DNA from: BAIKAL-G1 sp943369525
Lineage (GTDB): Bacteria > Cyanobacteriota > Cyanobacteriia > PCC-6307 > Cyanobiaceae
NCBI GenBank assembly: GCA_943369525.1
Contig: CALRNL020000001.1
Span: 434,001 to 498,000, forward strand
Length of the DNA: 64,000 nt
Direction of reading: 5' to 3'
Positions 1 to 8,572 of this stretch are shown here, in pieces. The notes under the pieces are model-generated. The model ran no database searches, was not told the DNA's origin, and saw nothing but the letters and a program-made list of their open reading frames with translations. The stretch's first letter is position 1, and the number at the start of each line of letters is the position of its first letter. The position numbers and the translations under genes were made by a program.

Positions 1-1618
1 GCACCAATTCATCCAAAGGTTCGGCCGCAATCACCACGCCAGCCGCATGCACGCCGAAGGTTTTGTTAGTGCCCTCAATGCGCATCGCCATGTCAACCCA
101 ACGCTTAACATTGGCATCTTTCTCATACTTCTCGCGAAACTCCGGCGCTGGCGATTCAGGGCCGATCATCTCCTTAAGCTTGGCCGGCTTGCCGCGCACC
201 ACCGGGATTAACTTGGCGAGCCGATCAGCATCGCCGTAGGGAATATCGAGCACCCGAGCCACATCCTTGAGCACCGCTTTCGAGGTCATGCGGTTGAAGG
301 TGATGATCTGGGCCACCTTGTCCTCACCGTATCGGCGCGTCACATAATCGATCACCTCACCGCGGCGTTCGATGCAGAAGTCGGTATCAATATCCGGCAT
401 GGATTTGCGTTCCGGATTGAGGAAACGCTCAAACAAAAGGCCATTAACCACCGGATCAATGTTGGTGATCCCGAGGGCATAGGCCACCAGGGAACCGGCG
501 GCCGAGCCGCGGCCAGGCCCCACCGGAATGCCGTTTTCACGGGCGAAGCGGATGTAGTCCCACACCACGAGGAAGTAGGTGGGGAAGCCCATCTGCTCCA
601 TCACCTGCAGTTCAAAGGCCATGCGATCGCCATAGGTGGGATCGATGGGATCGGCCGAGCCCAGGCGCAGCCGATCGCGCAGGCCCGCTTCGGTGACCTC
701 GGCCAAGTACGTCACCGCCGTATGGCCCGCGGGGATCGGGAAGCGGGGCATCTGGTAGCGCCCCAGGATATCGTAGTCCTCCACCTTGTCCGCCACCAGA
801 GCCGTGTTCGCCACCGCCTCGGCTACCAGATCGGGCTCCAGGTGGTCGGCGAACAGGGCCAACATCTCGGCCTCGCTCTTGATGTATTCGGTGCCGGTGT
901 AGCGCAGCCGCTTCTCATCGGTCACGAGCTTGCCGGTGAGCACGCAAAGCAGGGCGTCGTGGGCCTCGACGTCGTTGCGGGTGAGGTAGTGGGCGTCGTT
1001 GGTGGCGATCAGGGCGATGCCCAGCTCCCGGGCGATGCGCACGATCTCCGTATTGACGATGCGATCTTCGGGGGAGCCATGGTCCTGGATCTCCAGGTAG
1101 AAATCCTCGCCAAAACGGTGCTGATGCCAGCGGGCCACCTCCCGGGCGACCTCGGGACGCCCCTTCAAGATCGCCTGGGGAATCTCGCCGCCCAGGCAGG
1201 CGGTGGCCACGATCAGGCCCTCGCGGTGCTGTTCCAGGGTGGCCTTATCAATGCAGGCGCGCGCAAAAATGCCACGGCCGCGCATGCCGCGCAGGTGGCT
1301 GATGCTGGTGAGCTTGACCAGGTTGCGGTAGCCGGTGGCGTTCTTCGCCAGCACGACCAGGTGGTAGCGCCGCTCCTTCTTCGGCTGGGGATCGTCGATC
1401 GAGCCGTTCACCACATACATCTCGTTGCCGATGATCGGCTTGATGCCGGCGCCCTTGCAGAGCTTGAGCAGCTCGATGGCGCCATACATGACGCCGTGGT
1501 CGGTGAGGGCCAGGGCCGGCATGCCCAGCTCCACGGCCCGCTCCACCATCTGGGGCAACTGGGAGGCCCCATCGAGGAGGCTGTAGTCGCTGTGGTTGTG
1601 GAGCGGAACGAAGGCCAA
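1..1618 (-). CDS. dnaE: DNA polymerase III subunit alpha (partial, N-terminal part)
   Basis: Replicative polymerase catalytic subunit; the gene runs off the left edge, so only about the first 539 codons are present. The N-terminus begins MAFVPLHNHSDYSLLDGA, the start of a PHP domain, followed by an ALTDHG motif and the ATNDAHYLT motif. The palm is reached near residues 370-410, with a GPGRGSAAGS loop and the PDIDTDF motif that carries two of the catalytic aspartates. The start is a TTG at 1618-1616: an in-frame TGA lies only a few codons upstream and no ATG fits the conserved N-terminus. It is the first gene transcribed after the 176-bp gap that follows gatA on the same strand. Identity is secure from motifs; the C-terminal half is not visible. 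Confidence 0.96.
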   Translation of the reverse strand, partial: MAFVPLHNHSDYSLLDGASQLPQMVERAVELGMPALALTDHGVMYGAIELLKLCKGAGIKPIIGNEMYVVNGSIDDPQPKKERRYHLVVLAKNATGYRNLVKLTSISHLRGMRGRGIFARACIDKATLEQHREGLIVATACLGGEIPQAILKGRPEVAREVARWHQHRFGEDFYLEIQDHGSPEDRIVNTEIVRIARELGIALIATNDAHYLTRNDVEAHDALLCVLTGKLVTDEKRLRYTGTEYIKSEAEMLALFADHLEPDLVAEAVANTALVADKVEDYDILGRYQMPRFPIPAGHTAVTYLAEVTEAGLRDRLRLGSADPIDPTYGDRMAFELQVMEQMGFPTYFLVVWDYIRFARENGIPVGPGRGSAAGSLVAYALGITNIDPVVNGLLFERFLNPERKSMPDIDTDFCIERRGEVIDYVTRRYGEDKVAQIITFNRMTSKAVLKDVARVLDIPYGDADRLAKLIPVVRGKPAKLKEMIGPESPAPEFREKYEKDANVKRWVDMAMRIEGTNKTFGVHAAGVVIAAEPLDELV

Positions 1619-1794
1619 AGGGGGTGTCCAGGGTCAAGCCACGCTAGGACTCGAACGCAATATTCAGGGTCCCAGGCGCCAAAAACAGGCTCTGGCACAC
1701 CAGATCTGGTGGAGCCACCAAACCGATGGCAAGAGCGACGGGGCTGGCAGAGGGGCGCTGCCGGCGGCCAAAACCAGCCCCATGGAACCCTTCG

Positions 1795-3267
1795 CTAGGG
1801 CACCAGGGCCGCGACGGGCCGCGACGCCATCACCTGGGCCGCCTGCTCATAGTGGTGGGCCACCTGGAGCAGGCGGGGCTCCTGCAGCACGCCGGTGATC
1901 AGCTGCAGGCCGATCGGCAAGCCCTGGCCATCAAAGCCGCAGGGCAGGCTGATCGCCGGCAGACCGGCCATGTTGGCCGGAATCGTCAGCAGGTCGGCCA
2001 GGTACATGGCCAGGGGGTCTTCGGCGTGGGCGCCAAAGGCAAAGGCCGTGGTTGGCGAGGTGGGGGTAAGCAGCACATCCACCGTGCCGAAGGCCGCATC
2101 GAAATCGCGGCGGATCAGGGTGCGCACCTGCTGGGCCTTTTTGTAGTAGGCATCCACGTAGCCAGCCGACAGGGCATAGGTGCCGATCAGGATGCGACGC
2201 TGCACCTCATCGCCAAAGCCCTCGGCGCGGCTGCGGGCCGTCATCTGGGCCAGGCTGTCGCCGGCCCCATCGCTGCTGCTGGAGCGGTAGCCGTATTTGA
2301 CGCCGTCATAGCGGGCCAGGTTGGCGGACGCCTCCGAGGGGGCGATCACGTAGTAGGTGGCGATGCCGTCGTTGAAGCGGGGGCAGCTGACATCAACGAG
2401 CTCGCAGCCCAGGGTCTGGAGGGTTTCGGCGGCGGCCATCACGGCGGCGGCCACCTCGGGGGCGAGCCCATCGGCGCGGAAGCATTCGCGCACAATCCCC
2501 ACCCGCAGCCCCCGGATCGGCGCCTCCAGGGCGGCGCGGTAATCGGGCACGGGCGCCTTCAGGCAGGTGGCATCGCGCGGGTCGGCGCCGGCAATCACCT
2601 GGAGGAGCTCGGCCGCATCGGCCACCGAGGTGGTGAAGGGCCCCACCTGGTCGAGGGAGCTGGCAAAGGCCACCAGGCCCCAGCGGCTGACCCGGCCATA
2701 GGTGGGCTTCAGGCCAACCACCCCGCAAAAGGAGGCGGGCTGGCGGATCGAGCCACCGGTGTCGGAGCCCAGGGCTGCGATCGCCTCACCGGCGGCCACC
2801 GCAGCGGCACTGCCACCGGAGCTGCCGCCCGGCACCCGCTCCGGGTTCCAGGGGTTGTGGCTGGGGCCAAAGGCCGAGGTTTCGGTCGAGCTGCCCATGG
2901 CGAACTCGTCGAGGTTGGTCTTGCCCACCAGCACCGCCCCGGCGTTCCAGAGGCGCTCGGTCACGGTGGATTCGTAGGGGGGAACGAACTGTTCCAGCAT
3001 GCGGCTGGAGCAGGTGGTGCGCACCCCCTTGGTGCAGAGGTTGTCCTTGATCGCCAAGGGAACGCCGGCCAGGGGCGGCAGGTCATCGCCAGCGGCCCGG
3101 GAGGCATCGATGCGATCGGCATCGGCGCGGGCCCGCTCGGCCGTGACCTCGAGAAAGGCATGGACGCTGGGCTCGGCCAGCGCAATGCGCTTGAGATGCT
3201 GGTCGGTGAGCTCGCGGGCGGACACCTCGCCGCTCCTGAGCTGGTCGCGCCACTGGGCGATCCCCAT
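1795..3267 (-). CDS. gatA: Glutamyl-tRNA(Gln) amidotransferase subunit A
   Basis: Amidase subunit of the GatCAB complex, which hydrolyses glutamine and passes ammonia to misacylated Glu-tRNA(Gln). The amidase-signature Ser-cisSer-Lys triad is visible: Lys in the AIKDN segment (about residue 74), Ser in GGSSGGSAA (about 149) and Ser in GSDTGGSIRQP (about 173). Length, about 490 residues, is normal for GatA. I start at the ATG at 3267 (MGIAQWRDQL); an upstream in-frame start at 3285 adds only six residues. gatB and gatC are not in the window. The DUF1816 gene lies upstream on the same strand, 93 bp away, and dnaE lies downstream. Confidence 0.95.
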   Translation of the reverse strand: MGIAQWRDQLRSGEVSARELTDQHLKRIALAEPSVHAFLEVTAERARADADRIDASRAAGDDLPPLAGVPLAIKDNLCTKGVRTTCSSRMLEQFVPPYESTVTERLWNAGAVLVGKTNLDEFAMGSSTETSAFGPSHNPWNPERVPGGSSGGSAAAVAAGEAIAALGSDTGGSIRQPASFCGVVGLKPTYGRVSRWGLVAFASSLDQVGPFTTSVADAAELLQVIAGADPRDATCLKAPVPDYRAALEAPIRGLRVGIVRECFRADGLAPEVAAAVMAAAETLQTLGCELVDVSCPRFNDGIATYYVIAPSEASANLARYDGVKYGYRSSSSDGAGDSLAQMTARSRAEGFGDEVQRRILIGTYALSAGYVDAYYKKAQQVRTLIRRDFDAAFGTVDVLLTPTSPTTAFAFGAHAEDPLAMYLADLLTIPANMAGLPAISLPCGFDGQGLPIGLQLITGVLQEPRLLQVAHHYEQAAQVMASRPVAALVP

Positions 3268-3360
3268 CAACCTTCCCTTCAGCACGGGCAGTCCCAGACG
3301 CTATCAGCAGACCTGGGCCCGTCCTGGACGGGGCCGGGCGGGGGCGCAAGGCCGGGCCCC

Positions 3361-3609
3361 TCAGTCCTGGCGGCCGTCGATCGTCAGGGGTTCGCCGCGG
3401 CGAACGCGCAGCACCTCATGCTCCAGGCCGCCGGGCGCCTCATGGCGCAGGTCATCGAGGAAGGGCTGCAGGGCCGCATCCAGCTCCTGGCGGCGCACAA
3501 AGGGGCCAAACCAGTAGGTCATCTCGGGGGAGTGGGTTTGCACCCGCGCCCACCAGGCCAGCCCAAGACCGTTGGCAAGACTCCGCAGGGGCCAGAGCAG
3601 CGGATTCAT
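3361..3609 (-). CDS. DUF1816 domain protein
   Basis: Small protein of 82 residues. The middle, with AWWARVQTHSPEMTYWFGPF followed by an amphipathic helix and DLRHE, fits the cyanobacterial DUF1816 family (a WW...YWFGPF pattern, then a helix, then a short beta strand). The function is unknown; some relatives occur near phycobilisome genes, but nothing here points to that role. The start is placed at the ATG at 3609 (MNPLLWPLRS) because the upstream extension to 3666 lacks family-like sequence. The 210 bp between this start and the rlmB stop at 3821 hold no gene that I can see, only GC-rich sequence that may carry its promoter. Confidence 0.75.
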   Translation of the reverse strand: MNPLLWPLRSLANGLGLAWWARVQTHSPEMTYWFGPFVRRQELDAALQPFLDDLRHEAPGGLEHEVLRVRRGEPLTIDGRQD

Positions 3610-3820
3610 CGGATCGGTCCGTTGAATGCCCATTGTGGACAAGCAAGGGGACCCCAGTCCATCCATTTGGGCAAGGGATCGGTCGCCCGGCGAGGCCCAG
3701 GGGGGGCGCTGGCATCGCCCCAGGCGGCCACGGCGCTAACGCCCGGGGGCCAGATCGCCGCCAGGACCTGGTCCCTGGCGGGACCGATCGTGCGGAAGTG
3801 GGACGGCAGCGGCGGCCGGC

Positions 3821-6007
3821 TCACAGCAGGATGTCCTGGTCGAAACCGGCTGTCAGCTCGGCAGTTGGGCCTGGGTCCAACTCCTGGGAAGGGGCCGCCC
3901 CAGGGTTTGGGCTGGCTGGCTCGCAGGAGGCTGCTGGATCGGCCAGGGCGCCCTCGGACTCCAGCTCGCCTGGGCCGACCAACGCCGGGCCAAGGAGATC
4001 CGGCCCAGGCGCGCCCGGCTCCAGGGGCGGCTCGGAAGCGGCGGGCTGGCGCCCAGCCGGATCCGGTTCAACCGCGCTGGCAAGGGCATCGGCCCCAGCC
4101 AGGGCACGCTCCAGTGCGGGGTCCGACTCCAGCCGCTGGCTGGGGGTGGGCAGGTTGGGGCGCACGATCCGGGGGGCGGGGGAGGAGCCCGTGATCGTCT
4201 TCATCCAGCCCCGGCGCGCCACCTCGTAGAGCAGCAGGGCCGTGGCCACGGAGGCATTGAGGCTGGGGGTGGCCCCGCGCAGGGGGATGCGCACCAGCTG
4301 GTCGCAATGGCGCCTGGTCAGCATCGAGAGGCCACTGCCCTCCGAACCCGTTACCACCACCAGGGGACCATCCAGGTCGGCCTCCGCCAGGGTGACGCTG
4401 CCCTCCTCGGCCAGGCCCACCACCCGGTAGCCCTCCTGCTTGAGGGTTTCCAGGGAGCGGTTGAGGTTCACCACCCGGGCCACGGGGAGGTATTCCAGGG
4501 CGCCGGCAGCCACCTTGGCCACCGAGCCGGTGAGGCCGGCGCTGCGGCGCTGGGGCAGCACCAGGCCATGGGCGCCGAGGGCTTCGGCGCTGCGCACGAT
4601 CGCCCCGAGGTTGTGGGGGTCGGTGAGGCCATCGACGGCCATCAGCAGGGGTGGTTCGCCGATGTCACGGCAGCCGCTGATCAGGCTGTCGAGATCAAGG
4701 GTTTCGGCCGCCGCCGCCTGCAGGGCGATGCCCTGGTGCACGGCGCCAGCGGTGAGCTGGCCCAGGCGCGCCCAGGTGACCTCCTCAACCAGCACCCCGG
4801 CCGATTTGGCTTCGCGCAGCAACTGCAGGAACTTGGGGGTGAAGCGCATCTCGGCGGTGCACCAGATGCGGTGGATCGGCCGACCGCTCTCCAGGGCCGC
4901 CAGGGCCGGATGGCGGCCCCAGATCATGTCGTCGGCGGGAGAGGGGCCAAAGGTGTCGGACTCACCCGTGGGGGCATCGACCACGACGGGCCGGTCGGAC
5001 CGGGCCGGCGCGAAGGAGCCGCGCTGGCCCGCTGCCCCTGGCCGCGGGAAGGGGGGACGGCCCGCGGCCGAGCCGCCAAAGGCGGGGCGCCCAAAGGAGG
5101 GACGGCCAAAGGAGCCCCGGCTAGCGCCGGCACCGGCCAAGCGGCGGCCTGGCGGGCGGGGGGAACTGAAGCGGCCTTCCGGCGCGGGCTCACCCGGGCT
5201 GAAGGCAGCGGAGCCGCGCTCGCGCCGGCCGGCGCCATCGGGGCGGGGGGCGAAGGGACGGCCGGTGAAGGGGCGGCGTCCGCCAGGGCGACCTTCGCCC
5301 ATGGAGCCACTGCCATCAAATCGCCGGGCGCCCGGGCGGAAATCGCCGGAATCGCCTTCCCCAGGGCGGCCCTCGGGCCGGCGGCCTTCAAAGCGGGGCT
5401 TCTCAAAACGCGGGCCATCGAGCCGGGGCCGGCCGGGCCGGGCGATGCCGGGGCGCCCGCCGGCGGGACGGGCGCCGCTGGGGCGGGGACCGGCCGGACG
5501 GCCACCGTCAAAGCGGGGACCGTCCCTACGGCCAGCCTCGGGCCGGCCGCCATCAAAACGGGGCCGCTCGGGCCGATCCGAGCCGAAGCGATCGGGGCGG
5601 GGCCGGTCCGAAGACGGTCTGCCGCCGTCGGGTCTGCCGCCGGTGGGGCGGCCGCCTGCTGAACGGTCTCCCGGGGAACGGTCGCCGGGGGAACGGTCTC
5701 CGGCGAAACGGTCGAAGCGGGGACGGTCAGAGCCGCCGGCCCGATCTGGCCTGGGACCGCGCTCGGGCCGGGAGCCTCGCTCCGGCCTGGGGCCCCGATC
5801 GGGCGGGCCATCGGCATTCCATTCCGGCCGGGGGCCGAAGGAACGGGACCCCCCACCCCCCGAGAACCGGGACGCGCCAAAGGAAGGCTTGCCGGGGCGG
5901 GCCGGGCGACCGGCACCACCGCCGCGGGAGCCCCCCCCAGCGCCGGAACCAGACCCGGAGCCAGAGCCCTGGGTCTCGTCCCGGCGGCGATCAAAACGGG
6001 GGCTCAT
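3821..6007 (-). CDS. rlmB: 23S rRNA (guanosine-2'-O-)-methyltransferase RlmB with long disordered N-terminus
   Basis: SPOUT-class (SpoU/TrmH) ribose methyltransferase of 728 residues. Residues about 358-605 are the enzyme: a substrate-binding part starting DDMIWGRHPALAAL, then motif 1 (DGLTDPHNLGAIVRS, near 455), motif 2 (VTGSEGSGLSML, near 550) and motif 3 (IPLRGATPSLNASVATALLLYE). The first roughly 357 residues are low complexity, rich in Gly, Arg, Pro, Asp and Ser, with short repeats such as GDRSPGDRSPGDRSAGGRP. The last roughly 120 residues are a Pro/Ala/Glu-rich tail. Usual RlmB is 230-300 residues. The start at 6007 lies 17 nt after the stop of the mini-RNase III gene, so the two are probably co-transcribed; the same pairing is known in Bacillus. 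Which 23S site is modified is inferred from the family. Confidence 0.9.
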   Translation of the reverse strand: MSPRFDRRRDETQGSGSGSGSGAGGGSRGGGAGRPARPGKPSFGASRFSGGGGSRSFGPRPEWNADGPPDRGPRPERGSRPERGPRPDRAGGSDRPRFDRFAGDRSPGDRSPGDRSAGGRPTGGRPDGGRPSSDRPRPDRFGSDRPERPRFDGGRPEAGRRDGPRFDGGRPAGPRPSGARPAGGRPGIARPGRPRLDGPRFEKPRFEGRRPEGRPGEGDSGDFRPGARRFDGSGSMGEGRPGGRRPFTGRPFAPRPDGAGRRERGSAAFSPGEPAPEGRFSSPRPPGRRLAGAGASRGSFGRPSFGRPAFGGSAAGRPPFPRPGAAGQRGSFAPARSDRPVVVDAPTGESDTFGPSPADDMIWGRHPALAALESGRPIHRIWCTAEMRFTPKFLQLLREAKSAGVLVEEVTWARLGQLTAGAVHQGIALQAAAAETLDLDSLISGCRDIGEPPLLMAVDGLTDPHNLGAIVRSAEALGAHGLVLPQRRSAGLTGSVAKVAAGALEYLPVARVVNLNRSLETLKQEGYRVVGLAEEGSVTLAEADLDGPLVVVTGSEGSGLSMLTRRHCDQLVRIPLRGATPSLNASVATALLLYEVARRGWMKTITGSSPAPRIVRPNLPTPSQRLESDPALERALAGADALASAVEPDPAGRQPAASEPPLEPGAPGPDLLGPALVGPGELESEGALADPAASCEPASPNPGAAPSQELDPGPTAELTAGFDQDILL

Positions 6008-6024
6008 GGCAAACGGGCAAAGGG

Positions 6025-6549
6025 TTATCGGGCGTTCTCCTCCAGTTGATCCAGCAGCTCGGCAAGCCGCGACGGATTCTGCAAAAAGAGCCAGCCCACC
6101 ATTGTCTCAAATCCCGTCGCCCGGCCATAGACCCCGGCCTCGCCGGCCCGGGGTCCGCGGCCAGCCCGGTTGCGGCCGCGGCGCACCCAATCGAGCTCCT
6201 GCTCCCTAAGGAGGGGTTCGAGCTGCTCGAGGGCCAGGGCCTGGGCATCGGCGCGAACGGCTGCCACCACAGCCCGATGCAGGTCGGCGCTGCGGCCGGG
6301 CCGCTGGCATTGGCGCAGGCGCTGATGCAATTCCCACACCGCATCACCGAGCCAGGCGAGCTGGAGCGGACCCAACTCCGGGCCGGCCAGGGCGTGTGGC
6401 AACCCTGACAAGCCCGCCAGCCAGGCGGCAGTGGAAGGCCGAGCCGGGGCCCTGGCGCCGGTGGCAGGGGCAGGGGCAGTGGCCAATCCTTCGCGGCCAG
6501 GGACAGCGCTGCCAGCCCCATCATCCCCAACCAATTCCCTTTCAGCCAT
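6025..6549 (-). CDS. mrnC: Mini-ribonuclease III
   Basis: RNase III-domain protein of about 174 residues without a double-stranded-RNA-binding domain; such proteins mature the ends of 23S rRNA precursors. The hallmark LAWLGDAVWELHQR segment carries the catalytic Asp, and the C-terminal TGFETMVGWLFL segment matches the second conserved helix. An Ala/Gly/Pro-rich stretch of about 45 residues precedes the fold. The start is set at the ATG at 6549 (MAERELVGDD); an upstream extension to 6630 is Pro/Met-rich and unlike the family. rlmB follows after 17 nt, so two 23S rRNA maturation and modification activities share one transcription unit. Confidence 0.87.
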   Translation of the reverse strand: MAERELVGDDGAGSAVPGREGLATAPAPATGARAPARPSTAAWLAGLSGLPHALAGPELGPLQLAWLGDAVWELHQRLRQCQRPGRSADLHRAVVAAVRADAQALALEQLEPLLREQELDWVRRGRNRAGRGPRAGEAGVYGRATGFETMVGWLFLQNPSRLAELLDQLEENAR

Positions 6550-6727
6550 GGTGTTTAAAAGTGCTCCCCTTTCGTGTGGATGCCATGGGGGCATTTCCAT
6601 GGGGGCCTCACCCATCGGGGCGATTCCCATCGAGAAGCCTCCCTGGGGGGCGATTCAGGGTCAGGGGCTTCAGGGCCGGGCCTGGCACGGCCGGGGGCGC
6701 CGGACCAGGGGGGAAGCCTGGGGCCCC

Positions 6728-7108
6728 TCAGGCAGGCAGAGCGGCAAGGGCGGTCTCGAGATCGGGCTGGAGGTGGAGAAAGGCCTCCAGACGCACCAAC
6801 TTCACGGTCTGGGCAACCCGGGCATTGCCCACCACCAGAAACGGGATGCTGGCGTCCTGGCATTGCTTCGCTAGTTGCACCAAAACGCCAAGGCCGGAGG
6901 AATCGATGAAATCAATGCGGCTGAGGTCGATCACGACCGGCAGGGAGCTAGGGCCCCGCTGCTCGCTGATGAACGAGAGGAAATTTTTGTCGGAATAGGC
7001 ATCCAACTGGCCCGTAAAGCGGAACAACAAGCAACCAGCCTGCTGCTCAGAGCCGCCCCGCAGGGACACGGTCAATCGCTGCAGATCAATGATCGGTCTT
7101 GCCCCCAA
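6728..7108 (-). CDS. STAS-domain protein, anti-sigma-factor-antagonist-like
   Basis: A 126-residue single STAS domain like SpoIIAA/RsbV. The strand-helix core includes VVIDLSRIDFIDSSGLGVLVQLA, interrupted here only to note DSSG at residues 69-72; Ser71 aligns with the serine that cognate anti-sigma kinases phosphorylate in SpoIIAA. The N-terminal strands LLFRFTGQLDAYS also fit. No serine kinase or PP2C phosphatase partner is encoded in this window, so the partner must lie elsewhere. The 5' region contains a 19-bp tandem repeat. Identity as a STAS protein is secure; the pathway is unknown. Confidence 0.83.
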   Translation of the reverse strand: MGARPIIDLQRLTVSLRGGSEQQAGCLLFRFTGQLDAYSDKNFLSFISEQRGPSSLPVVIDLSRIDFIDSSGLGVLVQLAKQCQDASIPFLVVGNARVAQTVKLVRLEAFLHLQPDLETALAALPA

Positions 7109-7222
7109 GGGATCGAGCGCTCGAAGTGTAGGCAGCGATCCGAAAACGGGGGGGTTCGCAACAAAAATGCTGGGCCGGGCCCGGGGAGTGCCCCGATTGG
7201 CATGCCAGCAGGCCCAGCTACC

Positions 7223-7323
7223 TGGGCCAGACTCCTCTACCTGGGCCAGAGACTGTTGCTTGGGCCAGAGACTGTTGCTTGGGCCAGAGACTATGGCTTG
7301 GGCCAGAGACTATTGCTTGGGCC
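7223..7323. repeat. 19-bp tandem repeat, five full units plus a partial one
   Basis: Units begin at 7223, 7242, 7261, 7280 and 7299, and a sixth starts at 7318 but diverges after TGGGCC. The consensus is TGGGCCAGAGACTRTTGCT. Units 2 and 3 are identical, units 4 and 5 differ from them by one or two bases, and unit 1 keeps only the first half. A 19-bp unit is not a multiple of three, and the array sits in the 237-bp spacer between the carA stop and the STAS gene start, so it is non-coding. Confidence 0.93.
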
Positions 7324-7345
7324 TAGCCCAGCTTCCGGCGCCAGA

Positions 7346-8554
7346 TCAGGGGCGGCGCTGCCGCATGAAGGCAACAAAACGGCCGAAATGGTGGTCGGCG
7401 TCGTGGGGGCCGGGGCTGGCTTCCGGGTGATATTGCACACCGAACAGGGGCTGGCTGCGGTGGGCCAGGGCCGCCACGGTGCGGTCGTTGAGGTTGTAGT
7501 GGGTCACCTCCACCAGCTCGGCCGGCAGGGAGGCGGCCTCGAGGGCAAAACCGTGGTTTTGGCTGGTGATCTCCACCAGGCCCGTGCTGCCACAGGGGTG
7601 GTTGAGGCCCCGGTGGCCGTAGCCGAGCTTGTAGGTCTGGCCGCCTAGGGCCAGGCCGAGGATCTGGTGGCCCAGGCAGATGCCAAACACCGGCAGATTC
7701 GCCTGCTGCACCAGGCCGCGGGCCAGGTCGACGCCCCCACGGACAGCCGCAGGGTCCCCAGGGCCATTAGAGAGGAACACCCCCTCGGGCTCCAGGGCCA
7801 ACACCTCAGCCAGGCTGGCCGTGGCCGGCAACACCGTGACGCTGCAGCCGTGGGCCACCAGCCGCTCAAGGATGGCCCGCTTGATCCCAAAGTCGATTGC
7901 CACGACCCGGTAGGGGGTGGCGGGGGAATCCTGTAGGCGCTGGTCAAAGGCGGCTGGGCAGGGGGCTTGCCATTGGTAGGCCTCGGACGTGGTGACCACC
8001 GCCGCCAGGTTCAGGCCCGCCATCGACGGGGCGGAGCGCACCCGCTCCAGCACCTGTTGGGGCGAACTGCCATCGCTACAGATGGCCCCGTTCATGGCGC
8101 CGGCCTCGCGCAGGTGGCGCACCAGGGCCCGGGTGTCGAGGCCGGCGATGCCAACCACCCCATGCTGCTGGAGCCAGGCGGGCAGGGTCTGCTCCGAGCG
8201 CCAGCTGCTGGGCCTAGGGGCCAGCTGGCGGGCAATCACCCCGCGCACATGGGGCCGATCCGCCTCCTGGTCCTGCTGGTTGACCCCCGTATTGCCCAAC
8301 TCCGGGTAGGTGAAGGTGACCAGTTGCCCCGCGTAGCTCGGGTCGGTGATCACCTCCTGGTAGCCGGTCATGCCGGTGTTGAAAACCACTTCACCGATGG
8401 CGCAACCGCTGGCCCCAAAGGCCTCTCCGCGCAGCACCAGGCCATCGGCCAGCACCAGCAGGGCGCCGTCAGGGCCGCTCTGCGGGGAGCCCGGCTGGGC
8501 CTGACCTTGGGGGGATGGCGCCAATTCCATCAACCGTTCCACTGCCACGATCAT
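7346..8554 (-). CDS. carA: Carbamoyl-phosphate synthase small subunit
   Basis: Glutamine amidotransferase subunit that supplies ammonia to CarB for carbamoyl phosphate, feeding arginine and pyrimidine synthesis. It has an N-terminal CPSase domain (LADGLVLRGEAFG, VVFNTGMTGYQEVITDPSY) and a C-terminal class I amidotransferase domain with nucleophile Cys293 in GICLGHQ and the His-Glu pair in QYHPEASPGP. Its 402 residues are slightly longer than the usual 380, because of a short Pro/Gln/Ser-rich N-terminal segment. It starts at 8554, 18 bp after the trpD stop, so trpD-carA is a likely unit. carB is not here. Confidence 0.95.
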   Translation of the reverse strand: MIVAVERLMELAPSPQGQAQPGSPQSGPDGALLVLADGLVLRGEAFGASGCAIGEVVFNTGMTGYQEVITDPSYAGQLVTFTYPELGNTGVNQQDQEADRPHVRGVIARQLAPRPSSWRSEQTLPAWLQQHGVVGIAGLDTRALVRHLREAGAMNGAICSDGSSPQQVLERVRSAPSMAGLNLAAVVTTSEAYQWQAPCPAAFDQRLQDSPATPYRVVAIDFGIKRAILERLVAHGCSVTVLPATASLAEVLALEPEGVFLSNGPGDPAAVRGGVDLARGLVQQANLPVFGICLGHQILGLALGGQTYKLGYGHRGLNHPCGSTGLVEITSQNHGFALEAASLPAELVEVTHYNLNDRTVAALAHRSQPLFGVQYHPEASPGPHDADHHFGRFVAFMRQRRP

Positions 8555-8572
8555 CCCCTAAGGCTGGCCAGC

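Noticed and set aside
722..1798. A plus-strand frame of 358 codons opposite dnaE
   Set aside because: It is antisense to the PHP domain of DnaE; the minus-strand reading has the conserved motifs, and the plus one has none.
1726..4194. An 822-codon plus frame across gatA and the DUF1816 gene
   Set aside because: It spans two minus-strand genes with recognised families and shows only low-complexity Gly/Ala/His-rich sequence.
4440..6209. Long open frames on both strands over the rlmB head
   Set aside because: The sequence is GC-rich with few stops in any frame; only the minus frame ending at 3821 leads into a methyltransferase domain. The other frames encode only Arg/Pro/Ala-rich strings.
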